NCBI GenBank assembly: GCA_905221605.1 | Contig: CAJNDS010002757.1 | Coordinates: 1,016,501 to 1,080,500 of the forward strand | DNA: 64,000 nt | Source: Symbiodinium natans | Taxonomy: Eukaryota; Sar; Dinophyceae; Suessiales; Symbiodiniaceae | Reading direction: 5' to 3' | In this document: positions 54,800-64,000 of the stretch, piece after piece | How positions within the stretch are numbered: the first letter of the stretch is position 1 | Layout of the letters: each line of letters begins with the position of its first letter | Made by a program: the position numbers and the translations under genes | Notes under the pieces: generated by a model | Seen by the model: only the letters and a program-made list of their open reading frames with translations | Database searches by the model: none | What the model was told of the DNA's origin: nothing

Positions 54800-57700
54800 A
54801 CTCATTTTCCATACCGCCGCAGGACCGATACCACGAGCCTGGGCCTCGGTTTTTTTCTGGCTGGGGCAAGACTGCAAAACTTTCGGCTTCGGGGTCTGGG
54901 ATTTTAGGGGTTTGGGGTTTCGGGTTTTTGTGGCCTAGAGTTTATTTAGCCTTTAGGCTTGAGATTTCGGGTTGTATCGAGTTCATAGAAGAGTTTACCA
55001 ACCCTAGTGACGTAGCTTCTTTAATGGGGAGTCCACGATATGTGCGTGAAAGGGAGGACCTAAGTTATGCAAGCTCCCTTACGCTGAAGCAGAACTCGGC
55101 GAAACTCTATATGCTCAACAAGAGGCTTGAGTGTGGGGCTGCAACACCAAAGTTCCCTACAGTAAGCCCCTAAGCTTCCCCAAGCCCTAAACCCCCGAAG
55201 CCCTCTTGGACCTACATCTCCAAACTCCAAAACTGTCCTTCCACTATGCGCCAAACCCAACCTTCCTAGGGCCCAGAACACCCGAAGCCTCGAAGGCCCA
55301 AAAAGACACCCCAAGCCTGAGCCTCCTTCCAAGGCAGCTCCTCTGCAGAGGCGCCTAAGGAGGAGACCAGAAGGGGGCTTGTTTGGCGCTTCAGAGATGT
55401 AGGGATGAATTAGCTCAAAAGAGCAAGGCTTCGGAAGCAATGGGTTCAGGGGCTCCTTCGGCCCCTGTTTTTAGGGACTGATAAACCCTACTCAAGCCCT
55501 AGAAAAAAACACACCCCAAACCCGCAACCTGAATACCCGAGTTCTGATTTGGGGGACTGCTCAGGAGCGGGCGCCCGACCAGGGCCTGCAGGTGGTGGTG
55601 GACATCATCTCCAAAGGCTTCCCCGGAGGGCGTTTGGGCGCCTTAAAGCAACCCCTACGCTCTCTACACGGCCTAAGCCCCCAAGTAGGAACTACAATAC
55701 ACCCTAAAGTCTGAACCCTAAACCCTAAACCCTAAACCCAGAAGCAGGGAGCTCCGTCGGCGTGATGGAGCTCATGGAGGGCCTCACCTACCAATGCACC
55801 GCTCGGAGCCCTGGAACGATGCTTCGGGAGCCCGTGATTTTAGGGTTGAGGGTTTAGGGTTTTAGGGTGTTAGGGGTCCTAAACCATGTGCTTTTTTAAG
55901 GGTTTGTATAGGGCGTAGGGTCTTAAGTAGTTTTGGTTGCAGGGTTTAGGGCTGAGGGCCCTAATTCCTATTCTTCAGGGTTCAGGATTCAGGGTCCTGA
56001 CTAGTTTGTTTAGGGTTTAGGGATCTGGGACCTATATTCGAAACCTATACATCCTATGCCACAGGTTCAGATTCGGGCTGTTGGGCTTGAAAGAAGGGCC
56101 TTGGGCTTGAGACATTGCTTCTGAAGCCTCGTCTGTAAAGCCCTGGCGCCACAACCCCACAGTGTAGCTATTTTTGTTGTGGGCTTTGGGTTTTGGAGTA
56201 GGATGCAGGCAGGGAGTGTTCTTGTTAGGGGTACGCACTGACAGTTCTGTTTTTTGTGTGTGTGGGGGAGCATGTTGCAACCTCTAAAGCCCCAGCTCCA
56301 TGAACACTAAGCCCCGTAGCAACCCTCTTTCAAACCTTGCAGGACTTCGGGCTTAGGGCTTTAGGGCCCGCAAAGTAGCCCTTATAAGACGCCCCGAAAC
56401 CCTAACCCCTGAAGCCTGACAAGTCCATAAGGAGGTCCATGGCCCTAAACCCTAACCCTAAACCCTAAACCCTAAACCCTAAACCGGTCCCCTCAAGCAT
56501 CCCTTGAGGTGATCTCGGCACCCCTTGCGGAGATCTACTCCATCTCGAAGTTCGACTTCATCAGGAAAGCAGTTTTAGGGTACGAGTAGTAGTCTTTTAT
56601 AGTGGGGCTTTGGGAAGGATCAGGGCTTCAGGGTTCTTGGTTTCGAAGGGCCTTTATGGTTTCACGATTTCACGGTTTTTGTTTGGGTTTCATACGCTTT
56701 TTGGGGGGCCAGGGTTTAGGGTTTGGTGCGCCGGCTTAATTTTGAGGCTTTTGGGTTTGGGGGGCTTTAAGGCGCTTTGGGGCCTTAGTGTGTAAACCCG
56801 AAAACCCTAATTAAAGTTCGAAGCCCCTACATCCTAAACGCGAAGCCCCTAAACCCCTTCCCTTTCCTCCAAGGGGCCTTGTGAAGGCAGAGTCGGCTAT
56901 ATTTGTCCTTGCCAGGACCCACAAGACCATCACGCACCGCCTCTTCTGCAACTACAAGGCGCAGTATCAGGGCTTCGGGATTTAGGGCTTAGGGGCTTAG
57001 GGTGTAGGGCATTGGGCTGGTCCTCAAGGGGTGGCTTTAAAGGTTATCTTAGCGGGGGTTGGTTTAGGGCACCTTGCAAAAGGTTGTTTGCGCATATAGG
57101 GCTTCGGATTGAGGGTTTAGGGCCTGAGCCGTTTCATGGAGAGCTGTGATGCGGGGGATGGGGCGGGACGAAGTCTTCCCGAAAGCTTCACCTGTCAGCC
57201 TAGGCATTCAGCATTCAGGATTGAGTACCCTAGTCCCTAAACCTTCAGGGTGTAGGCAGGTCCCGTTCCCGACAGGAATCATGTGGGAAATGCAAGCGTT
57301 TAGCAACAAACCCTACGCGCAGATGATTCATTAAACTCCATAAGGTTGCCATGTTGTGTTGTCTACATTATGTTTTCCGTATTTCAGTGCAGAGCCGCAC
57401 GAACTGAAAAACTACTGACATCTTACGCATGCCTTGCACGTCTTCAACCCACATCCTTTCCTCGCCCCTATACATCCCCCAAACCCTAAACCCGTAACCC
57501 TAAATCCCAATTGAACCCTAAACCCTAAACCCTAACCCTAAACCCTACACCCTAAACCCTAAACCCTAAACCGCAATCAGCCCTAAACCCTTTCAACCCT
57601 ACGCTGCAGAAGCCTCGGCTGACAAGGCCCGCCTGTCAGACTCGCAGCTGATCTGGCGGCTGGTGCAGAAGTACAGGCGCCCCAGCCCCGATGTTGCTGC

Positions 57701-60700
57701 TAGATGTGATTGCATAGTTTTGTTTATATTTCCTGCAGTTTATATATGTCTAAGGCAAATATGTACATACATTTTGAGAGAGAGAGAGAGGGGGAGAGAG
57801 AGGCAAGAGGGCTAGCGAGCTGATGCCCACGAGAACAATCTTGTACATGTTGCTCTCTTGAGCCGCAGACTCGATGATTTGAATTGTGTATGGGTGTGCG
57901 TATGTACACTTTTCCTGCATGCATACATACATACATATATATCTATATATATATACATAAACACACACATGTATGTATGTATATATATATATATCCGCAT
58001 ATGTATTAAATTTGTAAAACTGCTCTTTAGTTTGTGTTGCTTCTTGTTTAGGGTGGTGGTGCTGGTGAGGAGTGTGCCATCAGGGCTGTGCAACGCCCTG
58101 CGTAGGTTTCCAAGCTACGAATATCCTTGAAAGTTTTAGGGTGTGGGGTTTAGGGTAGATGATTTAGGATAATTATGCTTCGGGTTGGGGCCTGTGGGCT
58201 AGAACTTCTCCACTTTTCGAGACCCAAGAAAATGGCACAAGCGGGGTGGGCCCTCAAACCCAAAATCCTGAGCCTGATAGTCTGCTGATAGTGGCATTAT
58301 AGGGTTCTTAAGGGGGAGGAGGTTCATGGGGGTAGTGGGTAGTTACCCAGGGAACCTGAGGGAAGCTGAGGGAGCCTTCAGAGCCTTAAAATGGCAGGTG
58401 GGACCACTACAAGCGGGGGCTGCTTTCGGAAATCCGCAGTTGGAATAGCCCCGGCCTCGGGAATGCAAGACCTCGTGTGCAGTCTCTACACCTTAAGCCC
58501 TGCAAGCCCTACAATCCCTACTACTAACCCCACAAGTACTGAAAACCCTACAAACCCTGCAAGCCCTAAACCCTGACCTCGTGGTGTTGTCAGGGAACCC
58601 GTTGAAATCCTGAGCCTTAATTAAGCTTTAAACTGAAGATTCAGACCCTAAAACCCACAAGCCCCTTAAACCTCTCAACTCCTAAAGCCCCTGGGCGATT
58701 TAGGGAATGGGTGTTCTGTACAGCACCAGCGGCGAGGGTTGTTAGAAGCACTTCCTTGACCACCCCTACCCGAAACCCTCAACCATTATGCCCCGTCCCA
58801 TCTGTGCAGTAGCTATCGCCCTAAACCCTAAGCCCTAAACCCTAAACCATAAACCCTAAATACAACGTCTCTACCCGAGGCTCCGCAAGCCGCGGAATCA
58901 TCGACAGGCGTGGTTTTTTTGTTGATTTTTCATATCTGCCGGTGTCTGTTGCGAACTTTGGTATTTCCCAAACCCAGAACCCCTTCAGGGATTGGGGTTC
59001 AGGGCTTCGGGTTCCATGTGTATCGGTTGAGGGTTTGACAGGTTTAAGTTGTTGAGTGTTCAGCTTGTAGTGCTTCTATGCTTCATGTCAGTCTCAGACC
59101 CGCTAAGCACAGACCACGCGCACTGAGCCCAAAACCTAAACCTCATGGACCCTAAACACCAGGCTAAACTCGACAGGGACGCAGATAGTTTGTCCTTCAG
59201 AATCCTAGGAATCTCATGATGAGGTCTTTTGAATTATAACCTGGGTTTGGGAGTACTATGCTGTAATTTGTTTTTGGTTCTGGGTTCCCACTATAGCTAC
59301 TTGTACCTAAAAAGTATACACTTTTTTCCAGGGTCTACTCATGTCTACTCCAAAGTAGGGTAACATAGGGGTACCCTACACCCTTCTGAAACCGCAAACA
59401 ACGCTTTGTGTGGTCGCGCAGGGAGGACCCCGTTCCCATGACGGGCGCCAGCTCATTGGGGGATGAGGCCATTGCGATTGGGCTTAGAGGGTTTAGCATC
59501 TGAGGCTTATCCTCCCGACCCCCTTGTCTCTATTTAAGTTCCTTGTCTAACCCAGCCATAGTATGCTCAACGCAAGGGGTAAAGGCCTCAGTTTTGGTCA
59601 TTCATTACTTTGCTGGAACATCCGCTTTCTCATGAACTCTGCACAGCCGAACTCGCCTTTGACGAGGGTCTAGGCTTCAGGAAGCTTGTGACCCCCCCCC
59701 ACCAAAAAAGACCTTTGACACTCTCCGTAGAGCTCCTTGCAATTCCACACCTTGTTTGCGTCTTCGGGTTTACTTTCTTTGCATTCTAGGAATTGGCAGC
59801 ACCAGCAATCATGGCACCATGGTGCAGCATAAGCTCAGAAGCTCCTAATTACCACATGTATTCTCTAACAACCTTAAACTTGAAACACCAAACTCTCAAC
59901 ACCTGACCAAAGTCGTATGCTCAGTCATCATATTACAGAACCTAATTCCCAAATTCACCACTGAGAACCTCAAATCCTAGACCGGAAACCCTGACCCCTG
60001 CACCCGAAGCCTAAAGCCTGAACCCTAAGCCCTGAACCCTAATCCTCATAAGCCCGCCTCGACACGAGACTTGCCTCCGTGTCGGTCGTGGTGAAAAGCT
60101 CTGGGACGCCCGGGCACAGCACGCCCCTGAGTCCCCAAATCAAAAAATTGGATCAAGGGCTTTACAGGTAGGTGTAGAGCTCGAAGGTTTTTGTGTTTAG
60201 GGCTTAGGGCTCGGGGTTTTAGGCTTTTGGTGTTTGGGGTTTGGTGTTTAGGGTCCAGGGTTTAGGGTTTGAAGTTGTATTGTAAGGTTTGTGCCCCGGG
60301 CTTAAGACTTATTGTACTCTTTTTGTATACGGCTGATTGTAAGGGTTCCTGCAAGATTTATTGAACCTATTTCCGACTTATTGTACTACCTCATAAGGCT
60401 TCTAAGCTCGTGATCAAGGTCTTATGGGGGTTGTTGTTCGGTTATTGCTGTCTTTGCTGTCTTTGGGGTGTACAGGTCTTTATGAAGGCTTCGAACATGC
60501 TACAGAGGTTTAATGCAGGTTTAGAGTTGACAAGGGGTTCGAGATGGGTTCGAGGGTTTCGTAAGATGTTTCGTCGAGGTCTGTGTCTGCTTATTTGGTG
60601 CACGTCAAATCGAAACTCGAAAGCTTATGACCCTGACCCTGAGCCCGAAACTGCAACTCCCCGCAAGCTGTCCCAAGGACACCGCCAAATGAAACCTACG

Positions 60701-63700
60701 ACCCAGGGCGGGCTGCAGGGGAGCCCATTGTTTTTTGCTGGGGGTGGCGGGGGAGGCGTACGGGGTTTAAGGAAGTATTTTTGTTGGAGGTTTGCGCGCT
60801 GTTGGGGGTTGTGGACTTGTACGTTCATTGCAGGCCTTTTGGGAATACATTAGTGTTTGAATCCCATTTCAGGGCGCGTGTCATTTGGGCTGATGCTCTG
60901 CTTTGGTGGTCGTTGCGGGTTGAAGTTTACCCTAAACCCTAACCAAGTCTAGGCCTGAAATTCAGGGGTCTTTGGCTGCAGTAAGGGTTGCTGGTGCTCA
61001 CAGCAGGCTCCTTGCGCCCAGTAGTACCCATATTCCCCCATTTGTAGGGTTAGGGTTCAGGGTTCCCTCAACCCTAAACCCTAAACCCTAAACCCTAAAC
61101 CCTGGGCTTAGGATCACAAAACCCTGTCAAGCCACAGGTGTATTTGGGGAGGTTTCCGAAATTGGGGTACCTTATTGGGGTCCTGTTTATACAGGGAATC
61201 TGCAGATTCCTACTATTTGGGGTCTATTTTTGGGGACCCCTATTTTCGTAAACCCCCCATGTGCGCCTGGGTTATTGAACAGTAGCTTGGCTGAATCGAG
61301 ATTGCGTTTTGGGTGAGGGGTTGTGGCTACCTTAAGCCATATACCCCATGTCGGGGTGGTGTTTAGGGTTTAGGTTGGATTCAAGGTTTGGGTATAACCC
61401 TGAACCCTGTAAACCTTAAGCCCTAAGGTCAAGCAGATCTTCCACGTGGATTGCTCGCGGGATGATGATGGCAAGCCTGTTGTCACGGTTGAGCGCGAGG
61501 TGCTGTCAGCCAGCCATTTAGACCCTAAACCCTGGACCCTAAACCCTAAACCCTATTCAGGTTTAGGATTTAAGGTTAACTCCCCCTATTGGGGGGGGGT
61601 ACCTTCGGTACCTTCTTCTGGAGTTGGGTGACCGCGATCCCAGCAGTCTGCAGCTGTTCTAAAGTAGAGTCCTTTTTTGTTGGAGTCGCTTGTGGAGGCA
61701 GCCACGTACGAACGGTACCGATAAGGGGACCCTGACTCAGAAGAACCTCTGTTCTGCTAAGCACAAGAATGATCCACTGTAACTATAGCTCGGGCGTGTG
61801 TCAGTGACGGTTCGTCTGAGGTGCATGGCGCTTTGGATTCAGTGAACCCCGAAACCCCGGAACTTGACATGTTCCCCTTATTTTACTAACAGTCCTTAAT
61901 CGGAAGTATCGTACCCCTATGATAATCCCTACACCACGAGAGATAAAGACCATCCACTTTTCTCTGGAGCGTAACAATGCGTTACGATAACATTTTGGAG
62001 TTACTGAAGATCTATTACTGGCCACCCTGGCCCAGCAGCGGGACGCCTCCATGGACGACTTCGAGCGCAAGCTGCAGGCCCGAACCATGCAGGGCTGTTC
62101 GAATCAAGATCCCGCGAGTTTCCTAAAACCCCTGCAGCTCCTTCCCTCCTCCGGAACGAAAAGTTTGGGTTTAGGGCTTACCGTTTGGGCTGAGGGTTTT
62201 GGGATGTTTGGCACGTCGGGTTTATGACGTCAGAATGCCAACCCTAAGCCCCAAACCTAGCGTTGTCCTGCCCTATAGCCCTTAGACGTCAAAAGCCCCA
62301 AACTCTCCTAATCAGCAAGGACACCATGGCCACAGCTCGATACCGGGATAAGCTCCGGAGGCGTTGGGAGGGTCGATTGCGACAGCTTCTTAAGGGAGGT
62401 TCCGGGGAAACCTTAATAATAGTAAGAATGGTAATTCTTATCATACTAATAATAATAGTAGGAATACTAATATGAATAGTAGCAACCCTCAACCCCCAAG
62501 CCTTAAAGCCAAAACCCAATTGGGGGCTGGGGGTGTGGTCACTTCTGCAGATGTCGCTTTGGGTTTCGAAGAACAGGAGTGTAGAGCTGGGCTGGGACTT
62601 CAACCGGTACCTGCGTTCCTTAGGGCTGGGTTCGGGGTTGAGGGCTTGGGGTTTAGGTAGGGTTGAAGGTGTAGGGCTTAGGGTTGAGGGTAAGTCTAGG
62701 GTTGAAAACTGAGCCTCGCCCCCCCTTGTTCAAGGTCTAGGGCTTTTTAGTCTCCGAGTCTCTGACTTGGTGTTGTGTGAGGGATGCGAGACTTCCTTTG
62801 CCCCAGAAGATCGCGGCAGCGTAGTGGTGTCCTGTGGCCCCTCCTTTGGTTGTAGGTTCCCTTCTACAGCAACCACCCCCCCCCCCCCCAAAATAGGGTA
62901 CCCTTATCAGAATATGGTTCCTGGGCTACGAAGTGCTCATTCCTGAATGACCGCTCCCGACACGGCTATCCCCTAAACCCTATAAACATCTATAAACCCC
63001 TATAAAGCCCCCAAACCCAAAGTTTCTGTTGTTTTAACCCTTTGGGCTCCCGGCTTCGGCTTTGGAGGTCACCTCACGGGTTTAGGGGTCTTGAAACCTG
63101 TCTGAGTTCCCCAAGGGTGGCGCTATGGGCATTTCCCCCAAAAAAAGGGAGGGTACCTCCTTACTTCGCCTTTAGTTGAACTTTAAACTCTTTGGGTTTC
63201 CTTATTTAGTAGGAATATTAAAGTTTAACCTTTTTTCCCCTTGGTCATTGGAGAAGTAAGCCTCTAAGATACCCCAAACTGCTCCAAGCCGTACTCTACG
63301 GGAACCACGCAAAAGGGGCACGAAAGCTCCATACGGCAGGACCGCGAAGAACGTGGCCAGTGGCACTTCGCTGGAGAATGGCTCTGCAAAGGCTCTTCTA
63401 TTCTGGTTTAGGGTTTAGAGTAATTGGGTTTCGGGTTTCGCCGCTTCCTGTTGAGACCACGGCCAGGGATGTAGGGTTTCATGGGGCTTGTAAGGGTTCC
63501 AAGGGTTGGTATAAGGGCTGATATAAGGTTTATAAGTTCATGGCGATGAGGGTCTTGAGCTTCAAGAGCCGCAGCTCTTTATTGTGGGAACGCAGATATG
63601 AGTCTCCATATAGCAGTATAGGATAACTGCCCACGTGCTACAAGCCTTGAGCCCCAGAGAAACGAAACCCTAAACCCTAAACCCTAAACCCTAAACCCTA

Positions 63701-63859
63701 AACCCTAAACCCCTGCGACCCCTGAAATGAAAAACAGGCCTTCAAGTTTGACATAAGGCTCTGAGACCCTACAACCCGAAACCCTATAATCCTACCCCCT
63801 CCAAACAGAAGAGCCAGCTCAATCTTCAGGCCGGCGCCAACGCGGTGGCCTTGACACAG
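48599..63859 (+). CDS. Gene C: protein(s) with several cyclic-nucleotide-binding domains
   Basis: Gene-level span, running off the right edge. At least three cyclic-nucleotide-binding modules can be read: (1) VFGEIALMSEDCKRTAKS joined in phase to RCTALKHSELLSLHRDDF; (2) DLQAMAGNLTEKSYVGEHE through DRVIFVKSGFCKLVRQL and AEGEGGLRVGQS; (3) LQVVVDIISKGF through VGVMELMEGLTYQCTARS and AEIYSISKFDFIRK. FGEIAL and GExxLxxG are standard landmarks. Downstream exons (57610 onward) are basic, Gln/Arg-rich and coiled-coil-like and may belong to the same or another gene. Arrays of such modules occur in protist cGMP-dependent kinases, but no kinase motif is seen in this window. Confidence 0.6.
49210..49368 (+). 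repeat. CCCTAAA/CCCTCAA array
   Basis: About 22 C-rich heptamers with a central CCCTCAA block, before the exon at 49398. Confidence 0.9.
49398..49465 (+). CDS. Gene C exon (CTALKHSELLSLHRDDFQ)
   Basis: After GGAAAG. Two bases complete an Arg codon from the exon at 48653. LKHSELLSLHRDDF is the C-terminal helix region of the domain. TTTAGGG repeats follow at 49482. Confidence 0.75.
49911..50000. repeat. Inverted-repeat element family 2
   Basis: CGAAAATCAGGGGTACC at one end and CTACTTTCGTAAG at the other, with the block TTACAAGGGGATCCTGCTAG in the middle. Confidence 0.6.
50320..50341 (+). repeat. Poly-C run
   Basis: About 20 C, followed by TTCACCAG. Similar C runs at 26506-26521, 28028-28051, 29236-29251 and 29426-29446 often precede AG, as if they serve as polypyrimidine tracts. 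Confidence 0.8.
50471..50538. repeat. Inverted-repeat element family 1 (deleted copy)
   Basis: TATTAACAGTCCTTATAATAG and the end ACATCCCAA are recognisable. The right inner arm is missing. Confidence 0.65.
50578..50635 (+). CDS. Gene C exon (LRNGVRERAAYLRCVEERS)
   Basis: 58 bp after TTTCAG, donor GTTTTG. Linker between cyclic-nucleotide-binding modules. Confidence 0.6.
50987..51094 (+). CDS. Gene C exon (DLQAMAGNLTEKSYVGEHE)
   Basis: 108 bp, 36 codons, after CCTCAG, donor GTGCCA. Ends EILQQGAE, the eIxxxGxxG turn of a second cyclic-nucleotide-binding domain. Confidence 0.75.
51111..51238 (+). repeat. TTTAGGG array turning into TTCAGGG
   Basis: Seven TTTAGGG units followed by about ten TTCAGGG units: a clean switch of variant within one array. 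Confidence 0.85.
51717..51778 (+). CDS. Gene C exon (DRVIFVKSGFCKLVRQLHP)
   Basis: After GTGGAG. IFVKSGFCKLVRQL matches the xYxIxxGxCxLVR strand. Phase-2 end fits the exon at 52053. Confidence 0.7.
52053..52131 (+). CDS. Gene C exon (linker)
   Basis: 1+78 bp after CTAGCAG, ending GAG before GTACAC. Reads DDPRPGALARSPRAPECQS then RHDVHAE, a Pro/Arg loop insertion. Phases fit both neighbours. Confidence 0.5.
52236..52330. repeat. Inverted-repeat element family 1
   Basis: GGGATGTTCCCCCTTACACTAG...AGTACAAGGGGGAATATCCC. Confidence 0.8.
52421..52527. repeat. Inverted-repeat element family 1
   Basis: GGGATGTCCCCCCCTTACACC...GGTATAAGTGGGAACATCCCAA. Lies 90 bp from the previous copy. Confidence 0.8.
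52891..52942 (+). CDS. Gene C exon (PMPNPFAEGEGGLRVGQ)
   Basis: After TGGCGAG, phase 0. AEGEGGLRVGQS resembles the G-xx-xxxGxxxG loop before the FGE motif. Confidence 0.5.
52958..53115 (+). repeat. 79-bp perfect tandem duplication
   Basis: Two adjacent 79-bp copies starting TTAGAGATCAGGACC, identical to the eye and therefore recent. Confidence 0.9.
53695..53766 (+). repeat. (TTTAGGG)n array
   Basis: Ten perfect heptamers, here upstream of an exon, an exception to the usual orientation. Confidence 0.9.
53795..53869 (+). CDS. Gene C exon (SANSSFSIKSLAGHQMLKK)
   Basis: After GCGCAG, ending before the donor GTCCTG. The alternative acceptor at 53803 would fit phase 1. Reads RLAEDVSANSSFSIK onward. 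Confidence 0.5.
54100..54297 (+). repeat. CCCTAAA/CCCCAAA array
   Basis: About 25 C-rich heptamers with a central CCCCAAA block, directly before the exon at 54322. Confidence 0.9.
54322..54405 (+). CDS. Gene C exon (MSPSKATEETGEASSPSAEK)
   Basis: 84 bp after CGAAAG, donor GTGAGT. Ser/Glu-rich linker. Confidence 0.45.
54728..54800 (+). repeat. (CT)n microsatellite
   Basis: CTCTCT run ending shortly before an AG acceptor (54822). Confidence 0.9.
55565..55630 (+). CDS. Gene C exon (GLQVVVDIISKGFPGGR)
   Basis: After GCTCAG. VVVDIISKGFPGG resembles the YVVVxG strand of a third cyclic-nucleotide-binding domain. Donor uncertain. Confidence 0.5.
55748..55833 (+). CDS. Gene C exon (SSVGVMELMEGLTYQCTARS)
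   Basis: 2+84 bp after AAGCAG, donor GTGATT. Corresponds to GxxxGxxxLMxxxxxxxTAxA of the phosphate-binding cassette. Confidence 0.65.
56509..56568 (+). CDS. Gene C exon (APLAEIYSISKFDFIRK)
   Basis: 60 bp, 20 codons, after CTTGAG, phase 0, donor GCAGTT. The C-terminal strand and helix of the third domain. Confidence 0.65.
56917..56970 (+). CDS. Candidate exon (THKTITHRLFCNYKAQYQ)
   Basis: After TGCCAG, ending near a GC donor at 56971. The phase with the previous exon is not resolved. Confidence 0.4.
57610..57676 (+). CDS. Exon (SADKARLSDSQLIWRLVQKY)
   Basis: 67 bp after CTGCAG, phase-2 end, GC donor. Long CCCTAAA arrays (57480-57595) precede it. Confidence 0.5.
57908..57994. repeat. (TA)n/(CATA)n microsatellite
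   Basis: CATACATACATA and TATATATA runs with ACACAC. Confidence 0.9.
59422..59467 (+). CDS. Exon (EDPVPMTGASSLGDE)
   Basis: After GCGCAG. One base completes the Arg codon from 57676. GC donor after GAG. Confidence 0.5.
60069..60130 (+). CDS. Candidate exon (LASVSVVVKSSGTPGHSTPL)
   Basis: After ACACGAG. Ends before GTCCCC. An alternative frame is also open, so confidence is low. Confidence 0.3.
61156..61251. repeat. Inverted-repeat element family 2
   Basis: CCGAAATTGGGGTACC at one end and CCCTATTTTCGTAA at the other. The reverse complement matches 42035-42125 along most of its length. Confidence 0.65.
61428..61499 (+). CDS. Exon (IFHVDCSRDDDGKPVVTVER)
   Basis: 72 bp, 24 codons, after CTAAG, ending GAG before GTGCTG. 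Confidence 0.55.
61863..61932. repeat. Inverted-repeat element family 1 (half)
   Basis: Left arm ACATGTTCCCCTTATTTTAC then TAACAGTCCTTAAT and part of the middle. The right arm is lost. Confidence 0.65.
62011..62093 (+). CDS. Exon (LATLAQQRDASMDDFERKLQ)
   Basis: After ACTGAAG. Reads LLLATLAQQRDASMDDF onward to ARTMQ before a GC donor. Coiled-coil-like. Confidence 0.55.
62320..62398 (+). CDS. Exon (YRDKLRRRWEGRLRQLLK)
   Basis: 79 bp after AGCAAG, donor GTTCCG. Strongly basic helix. Confidence 0.5.
63340..63391 (+). CDS. Exon (DREERGQWHFAGEWLCK)
   Basis: 52 bp after CGGCAG, phase 1 end, GC donor. Confidence 0.5.
63663..63713 (+). repeat. (CCCTAAA)n array
   Basis: Seven heptamers in the intron before the last visible exon. 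Confidence 0.9.
63809..63859 (+). CDS. Last visible exon (KSQLNLQAGANAVALTQ)
   Basis: 51 bp, 17 codons, after AAACAG, ending CAG before GTGCGG. The gene continues beyond the window. Confidence 0.55.
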
Positions 63860-64000
63860 GTGCGGCCTAACCCCTGTACTCTCTCTGTCTTTTGGGGATT
63901 GAGGGGCTAAGGGTATAGGAATCTAGGGGGAGGTTGATCCAATTCCCCATGTGGCATCCCAAACTATATGTCCTTCGCTTCTCAAAGCGACCCGACAACA

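Overview
The window looks like nuclear DNA of a dinoflagellate. Four things point there. (1) A near-complete relict of the dinoflagellate spliced leader lies at 30639-30659 (20 of 21 bases), and its 3' half recurs in both LTRs of a retroelement. (2) Every gene recognised is on the + strand. (3) Two recognisable gene types, pantothenate kinase and cyclic-nucleotide-binding proteins, are cut into many exons of about 40-110 bp, with GT, GC and apparently GA donors. (4) Introns and spacers are full of TTTAGGG/CCCTAAA heptamers. The genus cannot be told from the sequence alone.

Layout: 1-5841 holds telomere-like repeats, an intronless ubiquitin-like/FNIP-repeat gene (1855-3906) and one candidate exon (5377-5429). 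5842-22538 is a complete 16,697-bp Ty3/gypsy-type LTR retroelement. It has two 294-bp LTRs differing at one base, a 4-bp ATAC target-site duplication, a PBS-like site and a purine-rich tract. 22855-30195 (possibly to 33574) carries small exons of a cyclic-nucleotide-binding-domain gene (gene A). 30639-32780 is an endogenised RNA-virus-like RdRp fragment preceded by the spliced-leader relict. 34395-46564 is pantothenate kinase in about 16 exons (gene B). About 48599 to the right edge holds exons of a further protein with several cyclic-nucleotide-binding modules (gene C), running off the window.

The retroelement is the most unusual object. Its 3622-codon ORF1 encodes Gag with two CCCH fingers, a protease-like segment with an atypical DGCA site, an RT thumb plus RNase H, a DD35E integrase with a GPW-type C-terminal module, a possible methyltransferase-like fold, and only then the RT palm with YVDD. 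The RT is therefore split and out of order. Downstream it carries accessory coding sequence not normally found in Ty3 elements: a Tpt1/KptA-type RNA 2'-phosphotransferase with its catalytic Arg-His-Arg-Arg set, a C2H2 finger, a RanBP2-like finger, a SWIM-like Cys/His site, a membrane segment and a phospholipase-D-superfamily (nuclease-like) domain, now split by two frame changes. Together these look like an RNA-end-processing cassette. A family of about 22-nt hairpins with compensatory base changes is scattered through the element, inside and outside its ORFs.

A second pattern covers the host genes. Most exons are preceded by CCCTAAA-type repeats and followed by TTTAGGG-type repeats, so each intron begins G-rich and ends C-rich and could fold on itself. 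Exon boundaries come from reading-frame continuity and family motifs read by eye. Short exons without family motifs are less certain.
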